Positions 31,853 through 43,211 of a DNA stretch of 64,000 bases are shown piece after piece. Location of the stretch: the NCBI GenBank assembly GCA_951640165.1, contig OX621265.1:12227001-12291000 (forward strand), in the 5' to 3' direction. The position numbers and the translations under genes were made by a program. The notes beneath the pieces were generated by a model. That model ran no database searches, was not told where the DNA came from, and worked only from the letters and a program-made list of their open reading frames with translations. Positions within the stretch are counted from its first letter, which is position 1. The number at the start of each line of letters is the position of its first letter. This stretch comes from Pseudoips prasinana. Its lineage: Eukaryota > Arthropoda > Insecta > Lepidoptera > Nolidae.

Positions 31853-32345
31853 ATGGCAGCTATTCCGCATCAAACTAAAAAAGAATCACGTAAATCGGTT
31901 TACAAATCTCAGCGTAATCGGGGTACGTACATAAAAAATACGCTGGTGCTAAAAGGTGCGCCTACATGCGCTTCCAAAAAAAAAGCTTATAAGTGCGTAT
32001 TAAACGCTAGTCGTCTGAAATTGTTGTTTATGTTCATGCCAAGACACACTTGAACAGGATGAGTCTAGCTTGACTAGCTAAGATTTACAAACGTCTGTGC
32101 ATCATCGACATCGTCCACTTAAACAAAAAATTTCATACAAAAATGTCCATAAAATCAAAACTACTGGGCCAATCTATATAAAATTTTTATGGGACCAAAT
32201 GGCAACTATTCCGCATCAAACTAAAAAAGAATCACGTAAATCGGATCATAAATCTCCGAGTAATCGGTGTACATACATAAAAAAAAAAAAAATACCGGTG
32301 AACTTGAGAACCTCCTCCTTTGGAAGTCGGTTAAAAACTTGAGAG
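31853..32345 (+). repeat. Repeat ending GGAAGTCGGTTAAAAA, with a duplicated block
   Basis: CCGCATCAAACTAAAAAAG and CACGTAAATCGG occur twice (31865 and 32211). The segment ends GAGAACCTCCTCCTTTGG then AAGTCGGTTAAAAA; a remnant of that end also precedes RTE-1 at 9697-9725. The short frames here are lysine-rich readings of the repeat, not genes. Confidence 0.55.
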
Positions 32346-32432
32346 GTCTCAAGGGACACCCGGACTCAAAGAAGAAATAGTAAAATACAGAACCTAATTT
32401 TTTCTTGATTTATCGATATGTATTTATTTATT

Positions 32433-32569
32433 CATCCGATGATCTTGTGCGGGTCGCTGGAAATCGCTGGATGCAGATTGCGCAAGACCGGCAATTGTGG
32501 AGATCTTTGGGGGAGGCCTTTGTCCAGCTGTGGACGTCTTTCAGATGATATGATGATGATGATGATTTA
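32433..32569 (+). pseudogene. RTE-1 3' end fragment
   Basis: Codons for DDLVRVAGN.WMQIAQDRQL match the RTE-1 C-terminus, then GGGGGAGGCCTTTGTCCAG and a GATGATGATGAT tail. Severely 5'-truncated. Confidence 0.82.
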
Positions 32570-32904
32570 TTTATAATTTTCTTAAATATAATCATCGGAT
32601 GGAAATAGAGCGAAGTGACAACAATAAGGCTCAGTTTTGTTACTTGAATGCCTAACCCTAAAAAAATGATAGAATGCCTCATTTTCTGTACTAAAAAATA
32701 AACATTTTCTGATTTACGATCTCCAAACCACTGAAGCTAGGGACATTTAGATAATAAGCTCCCTTTGTGTGGACACGCAATAACAAGGGGTATCTTACAA
32801 TACATTTTTTTAAAGACTTAAATGCGTTTGACCCCAGTTTTGCTCTAGGCACCTACAGGACACAAGATGTAACATGAATATTTAAGTAAATAATTGCTAT
32901 TCAA
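32570..32904. other. No recognisable feature
   Basis: No family match and no supported frame. Confidence 0.45.
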
Positions 32905-33045
32905 GGTGGCAATGCTGCCAGTCTTCTGGGCACGTTTTCCAGTACCCTCGTTTCCGTGGAATACTTTAACGTAATCTGTATTTAGTTATAGTTTATCTTT
33001 TGTATGAATAAGTTGATATTTAGTTAAAGTTTTCTACTAATAATG
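32905..33045 (+). pseudogene. CR1-Z LINE C-terminal fragment
   Basis: Reads QGGNAASLLGTFSSTLVSV, the CR1-Z C-terminal motif, followed by the AT-rich 3' region TAGTTATAGTTTATC. Confidence 0.6.
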
Positions 33046-33184
33046 TCTTGGGACAATATCTAATATCTTGGGACATTATTCACCAACAGCCATCTGACCT
33101 TACTAAGCAGAGCTTGTATGTATGTATATCCATAGATAAGTACAACGAAACATGGGTAAAACAGGCATTTTTATTAATAACTAC

Positions 33185-33323
33185 AAATTTTACATACATG
33201 CATAGAGCCTGTTTCCCAGGGAGGTAGACGGAGACAACGGATTTCCATTTGTCACGATACTTGCACACCGATTTTACATCGTTTACTATCATTATATTCT
33301 TCATACATGCTCGCCTGTTTAGG
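33185..33323 (-). repeat. LINE-Y 3' end fragment
   Basis: Minus strand AGTACCCTAAACAGGCGAGC, ATGAAGAATATAATGATAGT, CGTGACAAATGGAAATCCG and TGCATGTATGT tail. Confidence 0.78.
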
Positions 33324-33327
33324 GTAC

Positions 33328-33895
33328 TCGTTCATCATGTCAGTCGAATGACGTCCTTGGCTGGAAAAACGCCTCCCCAAAAAAATACTCAATGTGTACA
33401 TCATCTGCCATAATTGATACGCTTGGCTGACGAGTTGGCGATCACTGTATGATTGGTCATAGTACACAGAGAGACGCTGCTGCCAGTTCTTGTTGTAGAT
33501 ATTTCCTCGGCATGATTTCCTAATGAATGAACAAACTTCCCAATGACTTCAGAAAACTGTCATTCAACAACAAATTTAAAACAAAAATTACACCCAAATA
33601 ATTTAGCAAAGCATATTACAAAGTTTCTGACTATGTTAGTGATGAAACTGCTCGGGATAAAGTAGATTTAGATGATAAAATTGTAATTAGATATTAAGTT
33701 GATCCTGATATTTAAAAAAAAAGGGATTCATACTGAGTTTTTTTGGCAGTGTTTCTCAATAGCTGCCAGGACAAGCACTGCACGGTAGGAAAAAATGTGA
33801 AAACCCCAAAAAAAAAAATGAAATTGATTAAATGACTTCTACGACCCCCATGTAATGAGATGGGGTGACGATATTCTATGCCGTCAACCACTTAA
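33328..33895 (-). repeat. SIDE-like repeat split by LINE-R
   Basis: Right end (minus-strand start) TGGTTGACGGCATAGAATATC, CACCCCATCTCATTAC at 33843-33895; left part has GGCAGCAGCGTCTCTCTG-like and GATCGCCAACTCGTCAGCC blocks at 33413-33482. The middle is LINE-R at 33530-33830. Confidence 0.6.
33530..33830 (+). pseudogene. LINE-R C-terminus and 3' end
   Basis: Codons read NKLPNDFRKLSFNNKFKTKI, then an in-frame TAA, then FSKAYYKVSDYVSDETARDK, a CR1/Jockey-type C-terminus with one premature stop. The 3' region GGCAGTGTTTCTCAATAGC and GCACTGCACGGTAGG matches LINE-R at 16995-17440, in the same order relative to the ORF end. Confidence 0.65.
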
Positions 33896-33899
33896 CATA

Positions 33900-34400
33900 A
33901 CTTTTAGGCATCAAAACTAATAACCCATAGTAGTACCCACTTCTTATTTAGTTTTGTTTCTTAAAAGTATTTATAAGCAATTGCTCAGGTATTTGCTTTC
34001 ATAACTTAAGAGGGCGTCTTTAGTAAAATTTAAAAGGTTTCCGATGAATAGCTTGTATTTTTGAAAGCGGTGACCTGTGAGTAACCGCTTTAACCTTTCC
34101 GCTCCGAACGATTTATGTTGTGCCTTCTCGAGTTACTACATTGTGGCTTTGAAGCTTTTTATGCTTAATTTGCTTAAAATTATGACTTTGTTATTTTACG
34201 ATGTTCAATGAATCATTAATGATTCATTAAACTTGTATACTAAAAATAAAAGTAAAATTTATTATCTGTTTTTAATGACAAGATAATTGCGTTTTATCTA
34301 TCATCCATCAATGTGGGCATCGATTAAATAATGTTCATATCAAATATATTGATTTCACATTAGATATTCTCGGGCGTACTAAAAAAAATATTTTTTTACT
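33900..34400. other. No recognisable feature
   Basis: AT-rich with A and T runs; no family match. Confidence 0.45.
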
Positions 34401-34403
34401 CGA

Positions 34404-34540
34404 ACTAGGGTAGATAGATAGAATAGTCTTTATTGTACACACTCAAACGGAAAGAAAATACATTGGATATAAAGAACATAAGGTACAATGGGCGGTCTTA
34501 TCACCTTATGCGATCTCTTCCAGACAACCTTTGGATGGAT
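34404..34540 (-). repeat. Jockey-J LINE 3' end
   Basis: The minus strand reads GGTTGTCTGGAAGAGATCGC, ATAAGGTGATAAGACCGCC and TGTACAATAAAGACTATTC. A plus-strand relative is at 57188. The AATAAA-containing end is typical of Jockey-type LINE 3' ends in Lepidoptera (family knowledge, not searched). Confidence 0.6.
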
Positions 34541-34803
34541 AGGAACTGAAAATAAAGTAAACAGTAGCAGGAGTGCAACAAATAAATTATACTAAGGAAC
34601 TGTGAGGTTAGGTTAGAACTACGACCACACAACAGCCAAAAACAAATTGTAATTTTCATAGTATTTTCCTAAAGCTAAGTATAAATCTAATATCTAAAAT
34701 GTGAATTCATAAATTTAATAGTCCAGCGGGTCTCGAACCAGCACCATCTACCAATCCGCGGTAGGTGGTCTGCGTCAAGTTACGAACGATACAAACTGAC
34801 AGA

Positions 34804-35546
34804 TCAAATTTGGCATTCCCTTGCTTACACCCTTTACTAGTCCCTCCCTCTTACCCACCACTGCAACTCCCGTAAGCCAGGATCAACAGTGGCACACAAT
34901 AAAATGACACTGAGCGGTAAGGCTCAGGCATGTCCCGAGGAATCGCTTTAACTGTCTTGGATCCCGCAACGAATTTTATCTATATATATGAATAGTTCCA
35001 CTAGTTGCTTACACCCTATAGGAGGATTAAGGTGTTATTCATCATCTTTGTTTACTATAAATATCCTCCAAAAGGGTGTTAGCAAAGGAATCCAAAATTT
35101 GACCTGCTATAGTGTATCCTTTGTAGCTTAACGCAGAGCGCCTACCCCGGATTGGATGACGATCGGTTTATTAAAGCTTTAATCAAACAAAGTCGCAGAT
35201 GACTACTAGTTATTAATAAACCACGAGTCGCTCACATTCGTCAAAAGTTAACTGAACTAAAATGGAACTTGGCTAGTAATATCAACCGAAAATAAGTGTT
35301 TACCATCCTGTTGCAATCAAATATTAAATTGCCTTTCCAGCTGGCTTTTCTAGTTGCAATTGCCCCGTTTTATGAGGACTCAGAATCGTTTTATCATTTT
35401 GCCGTCCGCTTGCGGAAAGTAGAGTTACTTTTTTTCTAACTCCGTGTTTCTTTCTGATCAGATTCCAGTACATGTCATAGCCTCACCGCTTAGTGTATTT
35501 CATTGTGTGCCACTGTTGATCCTGGCTTACGGGAGTCGCAGTGGTG
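34804..35546. mobile_element. TIR/foldback element with compound inverted repeats
   Basis: Arms 34856-34932 and 35471-35546 are reverse complements including CCCGTAAGCCAGGATCAACA and GTGGCACACAAT. A second inverted pair, 34804-34836 with 35071-35106 (CTTGCTTACACCCTTT), lies partly inside. No coding frame. Confidence 0.65.
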
Positions 35547-35570
35547 TGTTGACCAGCACCTAATAGCTAA

Positions 35571-36068
35571 CAAAAATAATAATATCTTGGGACATTAATC
35601 ACATCTGATATCAAACTAAGCAGAGCTTGTACTATGGAAACCAGATAACTGATATATTACATATACCTACTACTTTTTTAAGTAAGTAAGTAAGTAAATA
35701 CTATAACAAAAATAATAATATCCTGGGACATTAATCACATCTGATATCAAACTAAGCAGAGCTTGTACTATGGAAACCAGATAACTGATATATTACATAT
35801 ACCTACTACTTTTTTAAGTAAGTAAGTAAGTAAATACTATAACAAAAATAATAATATCCTGGGACATTAATCACATCTGATATCAAACTAAGCAGAGCTT
35901 GTACTATGGAAACCAGATAACTGATATATTACATATACCTACTACTTTTTTAAGTAAGTAAGTAAGTAAATACATGCATAAATAATAACACCCAGACTCG
36001 GGACAAACAGACATGTTCATGCACACAAATATCTGACCTGGGTGGTAATCGAACCCACGACCTACGGT
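35571..36068 (-). repeat. SINE-B with a triplicated 136-bp 3' part
   Basis: The unit starting CAAAAATAATAATATC occurs at 35571, 35707 and 35843 with period 136. The units appear identical apart from CTTGGGAC in the first against CCTGGGAC in the other two. After the third unit the sequence continues into the remaining SINE-B body and the B-box-like GGTTCGATTACCACCC. Confidence 0.9.
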
Positions 36069-36131
36069 CGTTCCCTTATCTTTGAAGTTTAGGAATCCTT
36101 GCTCTAATGTACTTTGGCTATCTCGGTCGCA

Positions 36132-36289
36132 ATCTGAACCCAAACTAGACAGAGCCTGTAACTATGGCAACCAGATACTGATAACATACTTATGTATTAT
36201 ATATACATACAAAGATTTGTCCTGGGTGGGGATCGAATCCACAATCTCTGGTTTAACAGTCAGGCCTAGCATCCCAATAGGCCATTCAA
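36132..36289 (-). repeat. SINE-B-related copy
   Basis: Minus strand: GATTCGATCCCCACCCAGG, ACAAATCTTTG, TATCTGGTTGCCATAGTTAC and CTGTCTAGTTTGGG. Diverged from the main SINE-B group. Confidence 0.65.
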
Positions 36290-37844
36290 TATCATCATCT
36301 ACGTAAGCTTCCTCCCCCCTCCCAACTTAGAAAGTTAAAGCCGATCTCAAATTATACATGCAAACAACATTTTGATGGACGCCGTAAGTGATATCGTATT
36401 GAGTCGGCTAAGTGATGCCGGGGCTTATAGTCCCTCAGGGGCCTGCGATTAAGGTATTCGAGCAGATTGCTTGAGGATCCCTACTTGTACACTGCTTTAA
36501 GTTTAATAAGGATTTTTGAGGAGGAAACTCCAGAGAGGATCTGGAGTTTAGTACAGTCAGCATCACGAATCTGAGTACTGGTTTTATTTTTATATGGAGC
36601 AAGTGGGTCACCTGATGAGCCGCAAATGCGTTGCCGACTTTAAGAAAAAGGATAGGCTCGCTTCTTGAAGGATGCTGTGTCATACAAATACATATAGACA
36701 GAATCATTCAGACAAAAATATAGCTAAAACTTTAAATTTCGATAATTAAATCTTTGCATGATCTCTTTGGCAATAACTCAATATAAGCTAGCTAAATATC
36801 ATTACTATTATAAAATCTATCTTATTATAAATGCTGAAATGCTTCTGATATGATGATGATGAATCGGAACAGACAGTTTAATGCTCTCCGGAATCCTCAA
36901 CCTAACAGACTCCGGAATTAATCTTGGTTTTACACACGGATTATTCGGTGCGAGAGTAGGACTCGGGCGCAAAGGCTGACGCTGTTGGACACAGTGCTCG
37001 TAAACATGCCTAAAAGGGCTGTAAACATTATGTAAGCCCAAATATCCAGCTAAACAGTGCAGTAAACATGAATTTACAAGACCCGTTAATCCACACGATG
37101 AGTAAGGAGGATGTACTCAGTACTTAGCGGTTCAATTTGTACATGAGAATGTTCATTTGCGACAGTGGTGCCCAAACTTATAGCAGTGCGTACTACTTTG
37201 TACTTTATTGTACACGTTTGTACCGTAAAGCATAAAGGTACGTGCTGACATTGCGTACTATTGCGCTGTTAGCATAGCAATTATAAACTAGTAAATTGTG
37301 TGTCTTTATGGCACAATCTTATGAAAATAATGTTCAAGGTTGAAGATGGAGACGATGATATGGATTTTTTATACTACATTCCCAGATTTAAAAAATTTGA
37401 TCTCTGGCAGGATTTTAACCTGCCCAGGCTTCGCCAATAAAGCTACAGTAGATCCTGTTATTGTATCGAAATTGGTAAATTTTCTTTTAAAGACATTCTA
37501 TGGGAAATATTGTATGAATTTGATAATGAATTAATTTGATAGGGTTTTGGTCTTAAATGAAAATCTTTTTGACAAGTAAAAATAATGTTTAGTTTTATTA
37601 AACAATTTTATTAGTTGCGTATACAAAAAATTCTAAGTTCTTTTTTTGAATAACCTATGCATACTATTTGAAATAAAAAACAGTTTTTATTTATAAATAT
37701 GCAGAACATGAATGTACACTTACATTTTTTTATTAATTAGATCTATGTAGCCATTAATAATTATAATTAAATGTTTGATAGAATGTTTTTATTAAACAGG
37801 TAATTAATTTAAGTTAATGTCTAAATAATTGGCAAGTTCAGGCA
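36290..37844. other. No gene recognised; fragments only
   Basis: 36575-36665 resembles a LINE 3' end in reverse (GCAAGTGGGTCACCTGATGAG). 36840-36862 is an RTE-like CTGATATGATGATGATGAA tail. A 74-codon minus frame at 36817-37041 has no motif I recognise. 37100-37840 is AT-rich and unassigned. Confidence 0.4.
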
Positions 37845-38050
37845 GTAGGCGGGACACATGGCTTGTAGAACCGAATGGGGCAAAAAGAAAAGATTCCCGA
37901 TTGGCGACCACGAACCGAAAAACGAAGCGTGGACTGCCCCCTACAAGATCATCGGTTCGATCTTGTGGGGGTTGCTGGAAACCGCTGGCTGCGGGTAGCG
38001 TAAAACCGGCAATTGTGACAGTCGTCGAGGTATTTCTGCTGATATGATGA
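37845..38050 (+). pseudogene. RTE-1 3' end fragment, diverged
   Basis: Contains GGCGACCACGAACCG, AACGAAGCGTGGACTGCCCC, GGTTGCTGGAAACCGCTGG, CAATTGTGACAG and CTGATATGATGA, in RTE-1 order. Frame is broken. Confidence 0.78.
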
Positions 38051-38489
38051 TTGTCAAAATGGTTACTCAATACTCAATGTTTTATTTGCATTCCACAATG
38101 TCAATTAGATGTTATAATAATACATGTCATCTTTATGGACTCTGGCGGGCACAGCTAATGTAGAATAGAGGTAGAGGGCTTTAGTTAAAGATATAAGGTA
38201 AATTCTATTATAACTTATGCTTTATGTTAATTTATCTAATACATATAAATATATGTTAACCATAAATACTAGGAATTTATTGTTAATAACTTAGGAATGA
38301 ATTATCTATTTTTAATTATTATTCAATTTTATTATATTCTATATTAATTTAGGTTTTTTTTATATTATTACCTAAATAACTATTATTTGTCAGTGAAGTA
38401 TTCATTTAAATAATCTATTTTGATTTCTTATTATATTTTATTAGTTGATGTAAATGAATACGTCACTGACAAATTATAGTAATACATGC
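38051..38489. other. No recognisable feature
   Basis: Very AT-rich, many TTTATTA runs, no family match. Confidence 0.45.
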
Positions 38490-38674
38490 CCAGCTGTGCC
38501 TCGCGGTTTTACCCGCGTTAAGCGTTATAAATTATAGCCTATGTGTTAATTCAGGGTATTGGCTAAATCCATACCAAATTTTATTAAAATAGCTCCAGCC
38601 GTTTAGACGTGAAGAAGTAACAAACGTACACAGTCACACACTCACAAACTTTCGCCTTTATAATATTAGCGTGA
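38490..38674 (-). mobile_element. Helitron-1 element
   Basis: Minus strand from TCACGCTAATATTATAAAGG to AACGCGGGTAAAACCGCG, GGCACAGCTGG; the terminal CTAG has mutated to CTGG. Confidence 0.82.
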
Positions 38675-39282
38675 TAGTATTCATTGATATTGTTTATATT
38701 ACTATATAAACATAAGTTATAGAACAAATAATAATATAAATAAGTATGCCCTTGAATGTACAAGTTTGAGTACCACTGATGTCCAGAACAAATATGTGCA
38801 TTGTACAGAGAAGTGTTAATGAATCTATCCGCTGCTTTATGGATTGTTATTAGTGCTTTTAATTCGTCGATTAGGGTGCGACTTGTTTTACGTCGACATG
38901 TTAATATACATATATTATATTTGAAACTAAAACGGTATTTATAGGAAGTCATCGACGTATCTCTTCGTACAGAATCCGTTCTGTACGAAGAATCATCGTT
39001 CAGATCCATGTGGCACTAGTACCATAAAGAATAATTGCATACGAGTTAGTAATAATAACAACAATTATAAAATTGTCATTAACGCGCATTATCTTTTATT
39101 CGAGATACTTGTAATTCAATAATTAAAATTATATTAATAAAAAATACGATATTTATGTAATTGAATGCAGCTTTTTATACATTAGATAGTATTAAACCAT
39201 ACGCCCCTTAGAATTTCCCGAAATTCACACGGTTTATATTACTTCTAGATGGATTTTCTATTCTTTAATGATGGTGTGCAAT
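38675..39282. other. No gene; one short perfect hairpin
   Basis: A 12-bp perfect stem CTTCGTACAGAA/TTCTGTACGAAG is at about 38963-38990. Otherwise AT-rich and unassigned. Confidence 0.45.
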
Positions 39283-39543
39283 AATAATAATAATAATAAT
39301 ATCTGGGGACAATGTCACACAGATCATCCTAGCCCCAAACTAAGCAAAGCTTGTACTATGGGTACCAGGCGACGATATACATACTTATATAGATAGATAA
39401 ATACTTATATGCATAGAAAACATCCATGACTCAGAAACAAATATTCGTTCTCATCACACAAATATTTGCTCTTACCGGGATTCGAACCCAGGACCACCAG
39501 CTTCGTAGGCAGGAGCACTACCAACTAGGCTATGGTGGCCGTC
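39283..39543 (-). repeat. SINE-A copy, full length
   Basis: Long (ATT)n tail at the left, complete body and tRNA-like head (GACGGCCACCATAGCC) at the right. Confidence 0.9.
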
Positions 39544-39665
39544 AATTATTTGTAATTAAATAATGCCTTTGCAAGATTTCATACTTCCGAATCCAGTAAT
39601 TTTGGTTCTTAGGATTCATCAGAGGCCTACGATAGCATAGTTACTATCAGTACAGGATAGTAACT

Positions 39666-42600
39666 TAGAGCGGCGGCGGAAGAGTAGGCATAATTATGCA
39701 TACCAACGGCGGCGCTCACAGGCCGAGTTAGCTGGCTTACTGTACGCTCACCGAGACGCAGGGGACGAGCACAAGTGAGCTATTTAGTCCGAGGGAGCAT
39801 ACCCGAAACAAAACCCCGATCCAAAGTGTCATCCGACCCGTGCTGAGGGATCCATGGCCAGAGGGTATTCTGGTCGATAACGGAGGGTGTCTATGTTGGC
39901 GGTCATAGGACACAGAATGGATCCGCCTTACCCCCGTATAGGGCTCTGCGAGGGTGGACCGTTTAGTCCCTAATACTCGTGGGAACGCAATGGAGATAAG
40001 AAATTTTAATCCTTTAAATGGCGGCGACGTGGTCCGCCACCCGTCACGTCTCGTTTCCCAGAGAGGCGAAAAGTGGTCAACGGAGAGCCGTTTTGCTACG
40101 TTGAATGTTGGAGGAGGAATAGAAGGTAAGATGGACGAAGTATGTCAGCTGATGAGTGAAAAGCGGATCGATGTGTTGTGTGTGAATGAGACGAAGCGGA
40201 AAGGGTGTGATACTACAAACCACGGACTATACACGGCGTATTGGTCTGGAGTACCGAACACCACCCGAGCTTGCCAAGGTGTGGGTCTCATTCTTTCCAC
40301 AAGTATGTCTGAGTGTGTGACTGAGTTCGAATGCGTGAATGCAAGAGTAATGTGGTTGAGAATGAAAGTTGGTATGACCCGTATCTTCCTAGTAGGAGTG
40401 TACGCTCCTGTAGATATGGGTGCAGTTGTAATACAGCGAGAACAAGAGGAAAGAAAGGCATTCTGGGAGACCCTGAGAGATGTGTTGCGGTTAAGTCGGT
40501 ATAATGAAAGAGTAATAATGTTAGGTGATTTTAATGGATGGGTTGGGGTAAAACGTGATGGTTTTGAAAGAGTACTAGGTCAATTCGGTGACGAGAGTGA
40601 GAATGAGAATGGGTACAGTCTGCTTGAGATATGTTTGGAATGGGGTCTTTGTGTTACAAATACTATGTTTGAACATAAAAGAATCCATACGTTTACACGA
40701 GAGAGGAAAAATGTGAGAAAGAGTATGATTGACTTCGTGATTGTAGATGAAAGACTGAGAAAGAATGTTCTAGACACAAGAGTCTATCGTGGGACCGCAA
40801 TCCATACAGACCACTTTCTGGTGATGAGCCGAATAAGTGGTCTGTCCAAAGGATGGCGCCACCGAATCCCTGAGACTAAAAGTGTACTAGAGAGAATAAA
40901 AGTAGAGGAACTGCAAGAGGAAGAAGTGGCAGACGAGTACAAAAGTAAGTTGGTTGAGAAGTTTGAGGGATCTGAAGACATAAGAGAAGTAGAAGAGCTA
41001 TGGAAGGTAGTCAAAGAAGGTGTGGTGAGTGTAGCTGGTGAAATATGTGGTGTAATAAAGAGAAGAAGAGGAAGAAAGATGAAGAATATTTGGTGGGATA
41101 AAAGTGTACAAAAAGTTGTATGTGAAAAGAAGAAAGCGTGGTTAGACTGGCTAGCCACCAGAGCAAACGAACGAATGAATAAGGCGACGAATGAGGATAT
41201 AGAAAGGGCCTGGAATGATTATAGGAAAATGAAAGTAATTGTAAAGGATGTGGTGAACGAAAAGAAAAATGAACAAAAGGATAATTTTGATAGAAGGTTG
41301 TCTAAGGATTTTCAGACGAACATTAAGTTTTTCTGGAAATCCGTTAGATCAGTAAGAGGCATAACTCAAACCTCAGAACTGAAATCCATACGAGACCAAG
41401 ATGGAAATATAGTGAAAGGGGAAGAATGCGTGTTAAAACGTTGGAAGGAGTATTTTGAAAGTTTGTATGAAAGAGGTGTAACAGAGAGTGAACGTAGTTC
41501 ACTAAGTACAGACGAGAACAAATGTAAAGATGAAATTGGTATGGATGAGATTGTGAAAGCTATTAAGGGTATGAAATCAGGTAAGTCACCAGGGTATGAC
41601 AGGATAACTTCCGAGATGCTGAAGGCTGGACATGGCGTCATAGCGAGTCAGCTGTACAGCCTTTTCAATCTATGCTATACCACCGGCCAAGTGCCAAGTG
41701 ATTGGTGCAAGGCTGTCATTGTACCTCTTTACAAAGGGAAAGGCTCACGGCAAGACTGTAAAAACTATAGGGGCATTAGTCTGCTCAGCGTCGTTGGTAA
41801 GTTGTATGCAAAAGTATTGGTTGGAAGAGTTGTGAAAGAAACCGATGCGAAAATATGGGATGCACAGGCGGGTTTTCGGAAAGGAATGGGATGCACGGAT
41901 CAGGTCTTTTCTCTGCGAAGTATAGTAGAGAAGTTTTTGGGCAAAAACCAAAAGGTCTACTGTGCCTTCGTAGACTTAGAAAAGGCCTACGATAGAGTGT
42001 TGAGGAATGAACTATGGTCGGTACTGTCCATGTATGGGTTGAACGACAACCTTGTTCAAGCACTGAAATCTCTTTATAGGGATTCCAGAGCTTGCGTGAG
42101 GATTAACGGGTCATACACCGAGTGGTTTAGCATCCAAAAGGGTGTTAGACAGGGATGTGTAGCGTCACCGTGGTTGTTTAACCTATTCATGGATAGCTGT
42201 TTAAAAGATTTGAAAGAAAGTGAATGCGGTGTAAGGATGAATGAGTTACTCATCAAATGTCTGCTTTACGCTGATGATCAAGTTTTACTTGCATCATCGG
42301 CGGACGAGTTGCAGGTGATGGTAACAAATATGTATGAATCCTTTGAAAGGAAAGGGATGAAAATGAATGTAGGTAAGACGAAAGTAATGGTATTTGAGAG
42401 GGATGAATACACGACAGCGTGTGATATTGTGATTGGAGGAGAGAAAGTCGAACAGGTGAATGAGTTTGTATATTTGGGAACTTTGTTTACGAGAGATGGG
42501 AAATATGAAAAAGATATTGTTAGAAGAGTAAATGCGGGGAACAGAGTGAATGGGGCACTACACGCCTTTATGAGTAGCCGGCAAGTATCAAAGAAGGCCC

Positions 42601-43116
42601 GACTAGCCGTGCACGATGGAGTGTTAGTGCCAACTTTAATGTATGGAAGTGAAAGTTGGGTATGGCAGAAAAAGAATGAAAGTAAAATAAATGCAGTGGA
42701 AATGAGAGCTCTGAGAAGTATGTGTGGTGTGACTTTGAGAGACAGAATTCGAAATACTGATGTAAGAGAGCGTTGTGGTGTGAAAGAGGATGTAGTCACA
42801 AAGATTGAAAAAGGCATGCTGAGATGGTTTGGCCATTTAGAAAGGATGAATGAAAGAAGATTGACAAAAGAAGTATACCTGGCCTGGGTGAATGGGACAA
42901 CCGGAAGGGGAAGACCACGTCGAACATTCTCTGACCAAATTGGAGATGTTCTCAAGAAAGGGCAGGTCAGAAGTACCCTAAACCGGCGAGCATGTATGAA
43001 GAATATAATGACAGTAATCGAGGCAAAAGAAGTATGCAAAGATCGTGACAAATGGAAATCCGTTGTCTCTGCCTACCCCTCTGGGAAACAGGCGTGAGTC
43101 TATGTATGTAAACTAT
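39666..43116 (+). mobile_element. LINE-Y: full-length, apparently intact RTE-like LINE
   Basis: Flanked by the 9-bp direct repeat ATAGTAACT at 39657-39665 and 43117-43125. The 5' untranslated region of about 325 bases is GC-rich (AGAGCGGCGGCGGAAGAG). One uninterrupted ORF follows, then a 3' untranslated region of fewer than 20 bases ending in TATGTATGTA. At least six truncated 3' copies of the same family lie in this window. An intact ORF with matching flanks points to a recent insertion. Confidence 0.88.
39990..43097 (+). CDS. LINE-Y endonuclease/reverse transcriptase polyprotein
   Basis: A 1035-residue protein for target-primed reverse transcription: it would nick chromosomal DNA and copy the element RNA onto the nick. 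The N-terminal third is an apurinic-type endonuclease: [54 protein letters not shown] and the terminal TDHFLVMSR with the catalytic Asp-His. The reverse transcriptase follows: [66 protein letters not shown] and the catalytic YADD at about residue 760. The C-terminal part is rich in basic residues ([29 protein letters not shown]). I chose the ATG at 39990; the frame stays open 36 bases upstream only from a GTG. No stop or frameshift is visible. Clade (RTE-like) is inferred from the single ORF and minimal 3' end. Confidence 0.92.
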   Translation: MEIRNFNPLNGGDVVRHPSRLVSQRGEKWSTESRFATLNVGGGIEGKMDEVCQLMSEKRIDVLCVNETKRKGCDTTNHGLYTAYWSGVPNTTRACQGVGLILSTSMSECVTEFECVNARVMWLRMKVGMTRIFLVGVYAPVDMGAVVIQREQEERKAFWETLRDVLRLSRYNERVIMLGDFNGWVGVKRDGFERVLGQFGDESENENGYSLLEICLEWGLCVTNTMFEHKRIHTFTRERKNVRKSMIDFVIVDERLRKNVLDTRVYRGTAIHTDHFLVMSRISGLSKGWRHRIPETKSVLERIKVEELQEEEVADEYKSKLVEKFEGSEDIREVEELWKVVKEGVVSVAGEICGVIKRRRGRKMKNIWWDKSVQKVVCEKKKAWLDWLATRANERMNKATNEDIERAWNDYRKMKVIVKDVVNEKKNEQKDNFDRRLSKDFQTNIKFFWKSVRSVRGITQTSELKSIRDQDGNIVKGEECVLKRWKEYFESLYERGVTESERSSLSTDENKCKDEIGMDEIVKAIKGMKSGKSPGYDRITSEMLKAGHGVIASQLYSLFNLCYTTGQVPSDWCKAVIVPLYKGKGSRQDCKNYRGISLLSVVGKLYAKVLVGRVVKETDAKIWDAQAGFRKGMGCTDQVFSLRSIVEKFLGKNQKVYCAFVDLEKAYDRVLRNELWSVLSMYGLNDNLVQALKSLYRDSRACVRINGSYTEWFSIQKGVRQGCVASPWLFNLFMDSCLKDLKESECGVRMNELLIKCLLYADDQVLLASSADELQVMVTNMYESFERKGMKMNVGKTKVMVFERDEYTTACDIVIGGEKVEQVNEFVYLGTLFTRDGKYEKDIVRRVNAGNRVNGALHAFMSSRQVSKKARLAVHDGVLVPTLMYGSESWVWQKKNESKINAVEMRALRSMCGVTLRDRIRNTDVRERCGVKEDVVTKIEKGMLRWFGHLERMNERRLTKEVYLAWVNGTTGRGRPRRTFSDQIGDVLKKGQVRSTLNRRACMKNIMTVIEAKEVCKDRDKWKSVVSAYPSGKQA

Positions 43117-43141
43117 ATAGTAACTATATAGTTCCAAATAA

Positions 43142-43186
43142 TTGTCAAGCTGAAGTGGCAGTGGGCAGGGCACATAGCTCGTAGAG
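43142..43186 (+). repeat. RTE-1 internal 3' fragment
   Basis: CAAGCTGAAGTGGCAGTGGG and CAGGGCACATAGCTCGTAGA match RTE-1 12668-12710. Cut on both sides. Confidence 0.7.
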
Positions 43187-43211
43187 GAACGCAACTATCT
43201 TTTTGTTTCAT

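Noticed and set aside
35571..35980. CRISPR-like or satellite array
   Set aside because: Three 136-bp units without spacers, explained by SINE-B tail multiplication in a eukaryotic genome.
36817..37041. 74-codon minus frame with plausible amino acid mix
   Set aside because: No recognised domain, no clear splice sites, and the end overlaps an RTE-type CATCATCAT tail.
42278..43051. 257-codon frame on the minus strand
   Set aside because: Antisense shadow of the LINE-Y reverse transcriptase, serine/threonine/phenylalanine-rich because of the sense codon usage.
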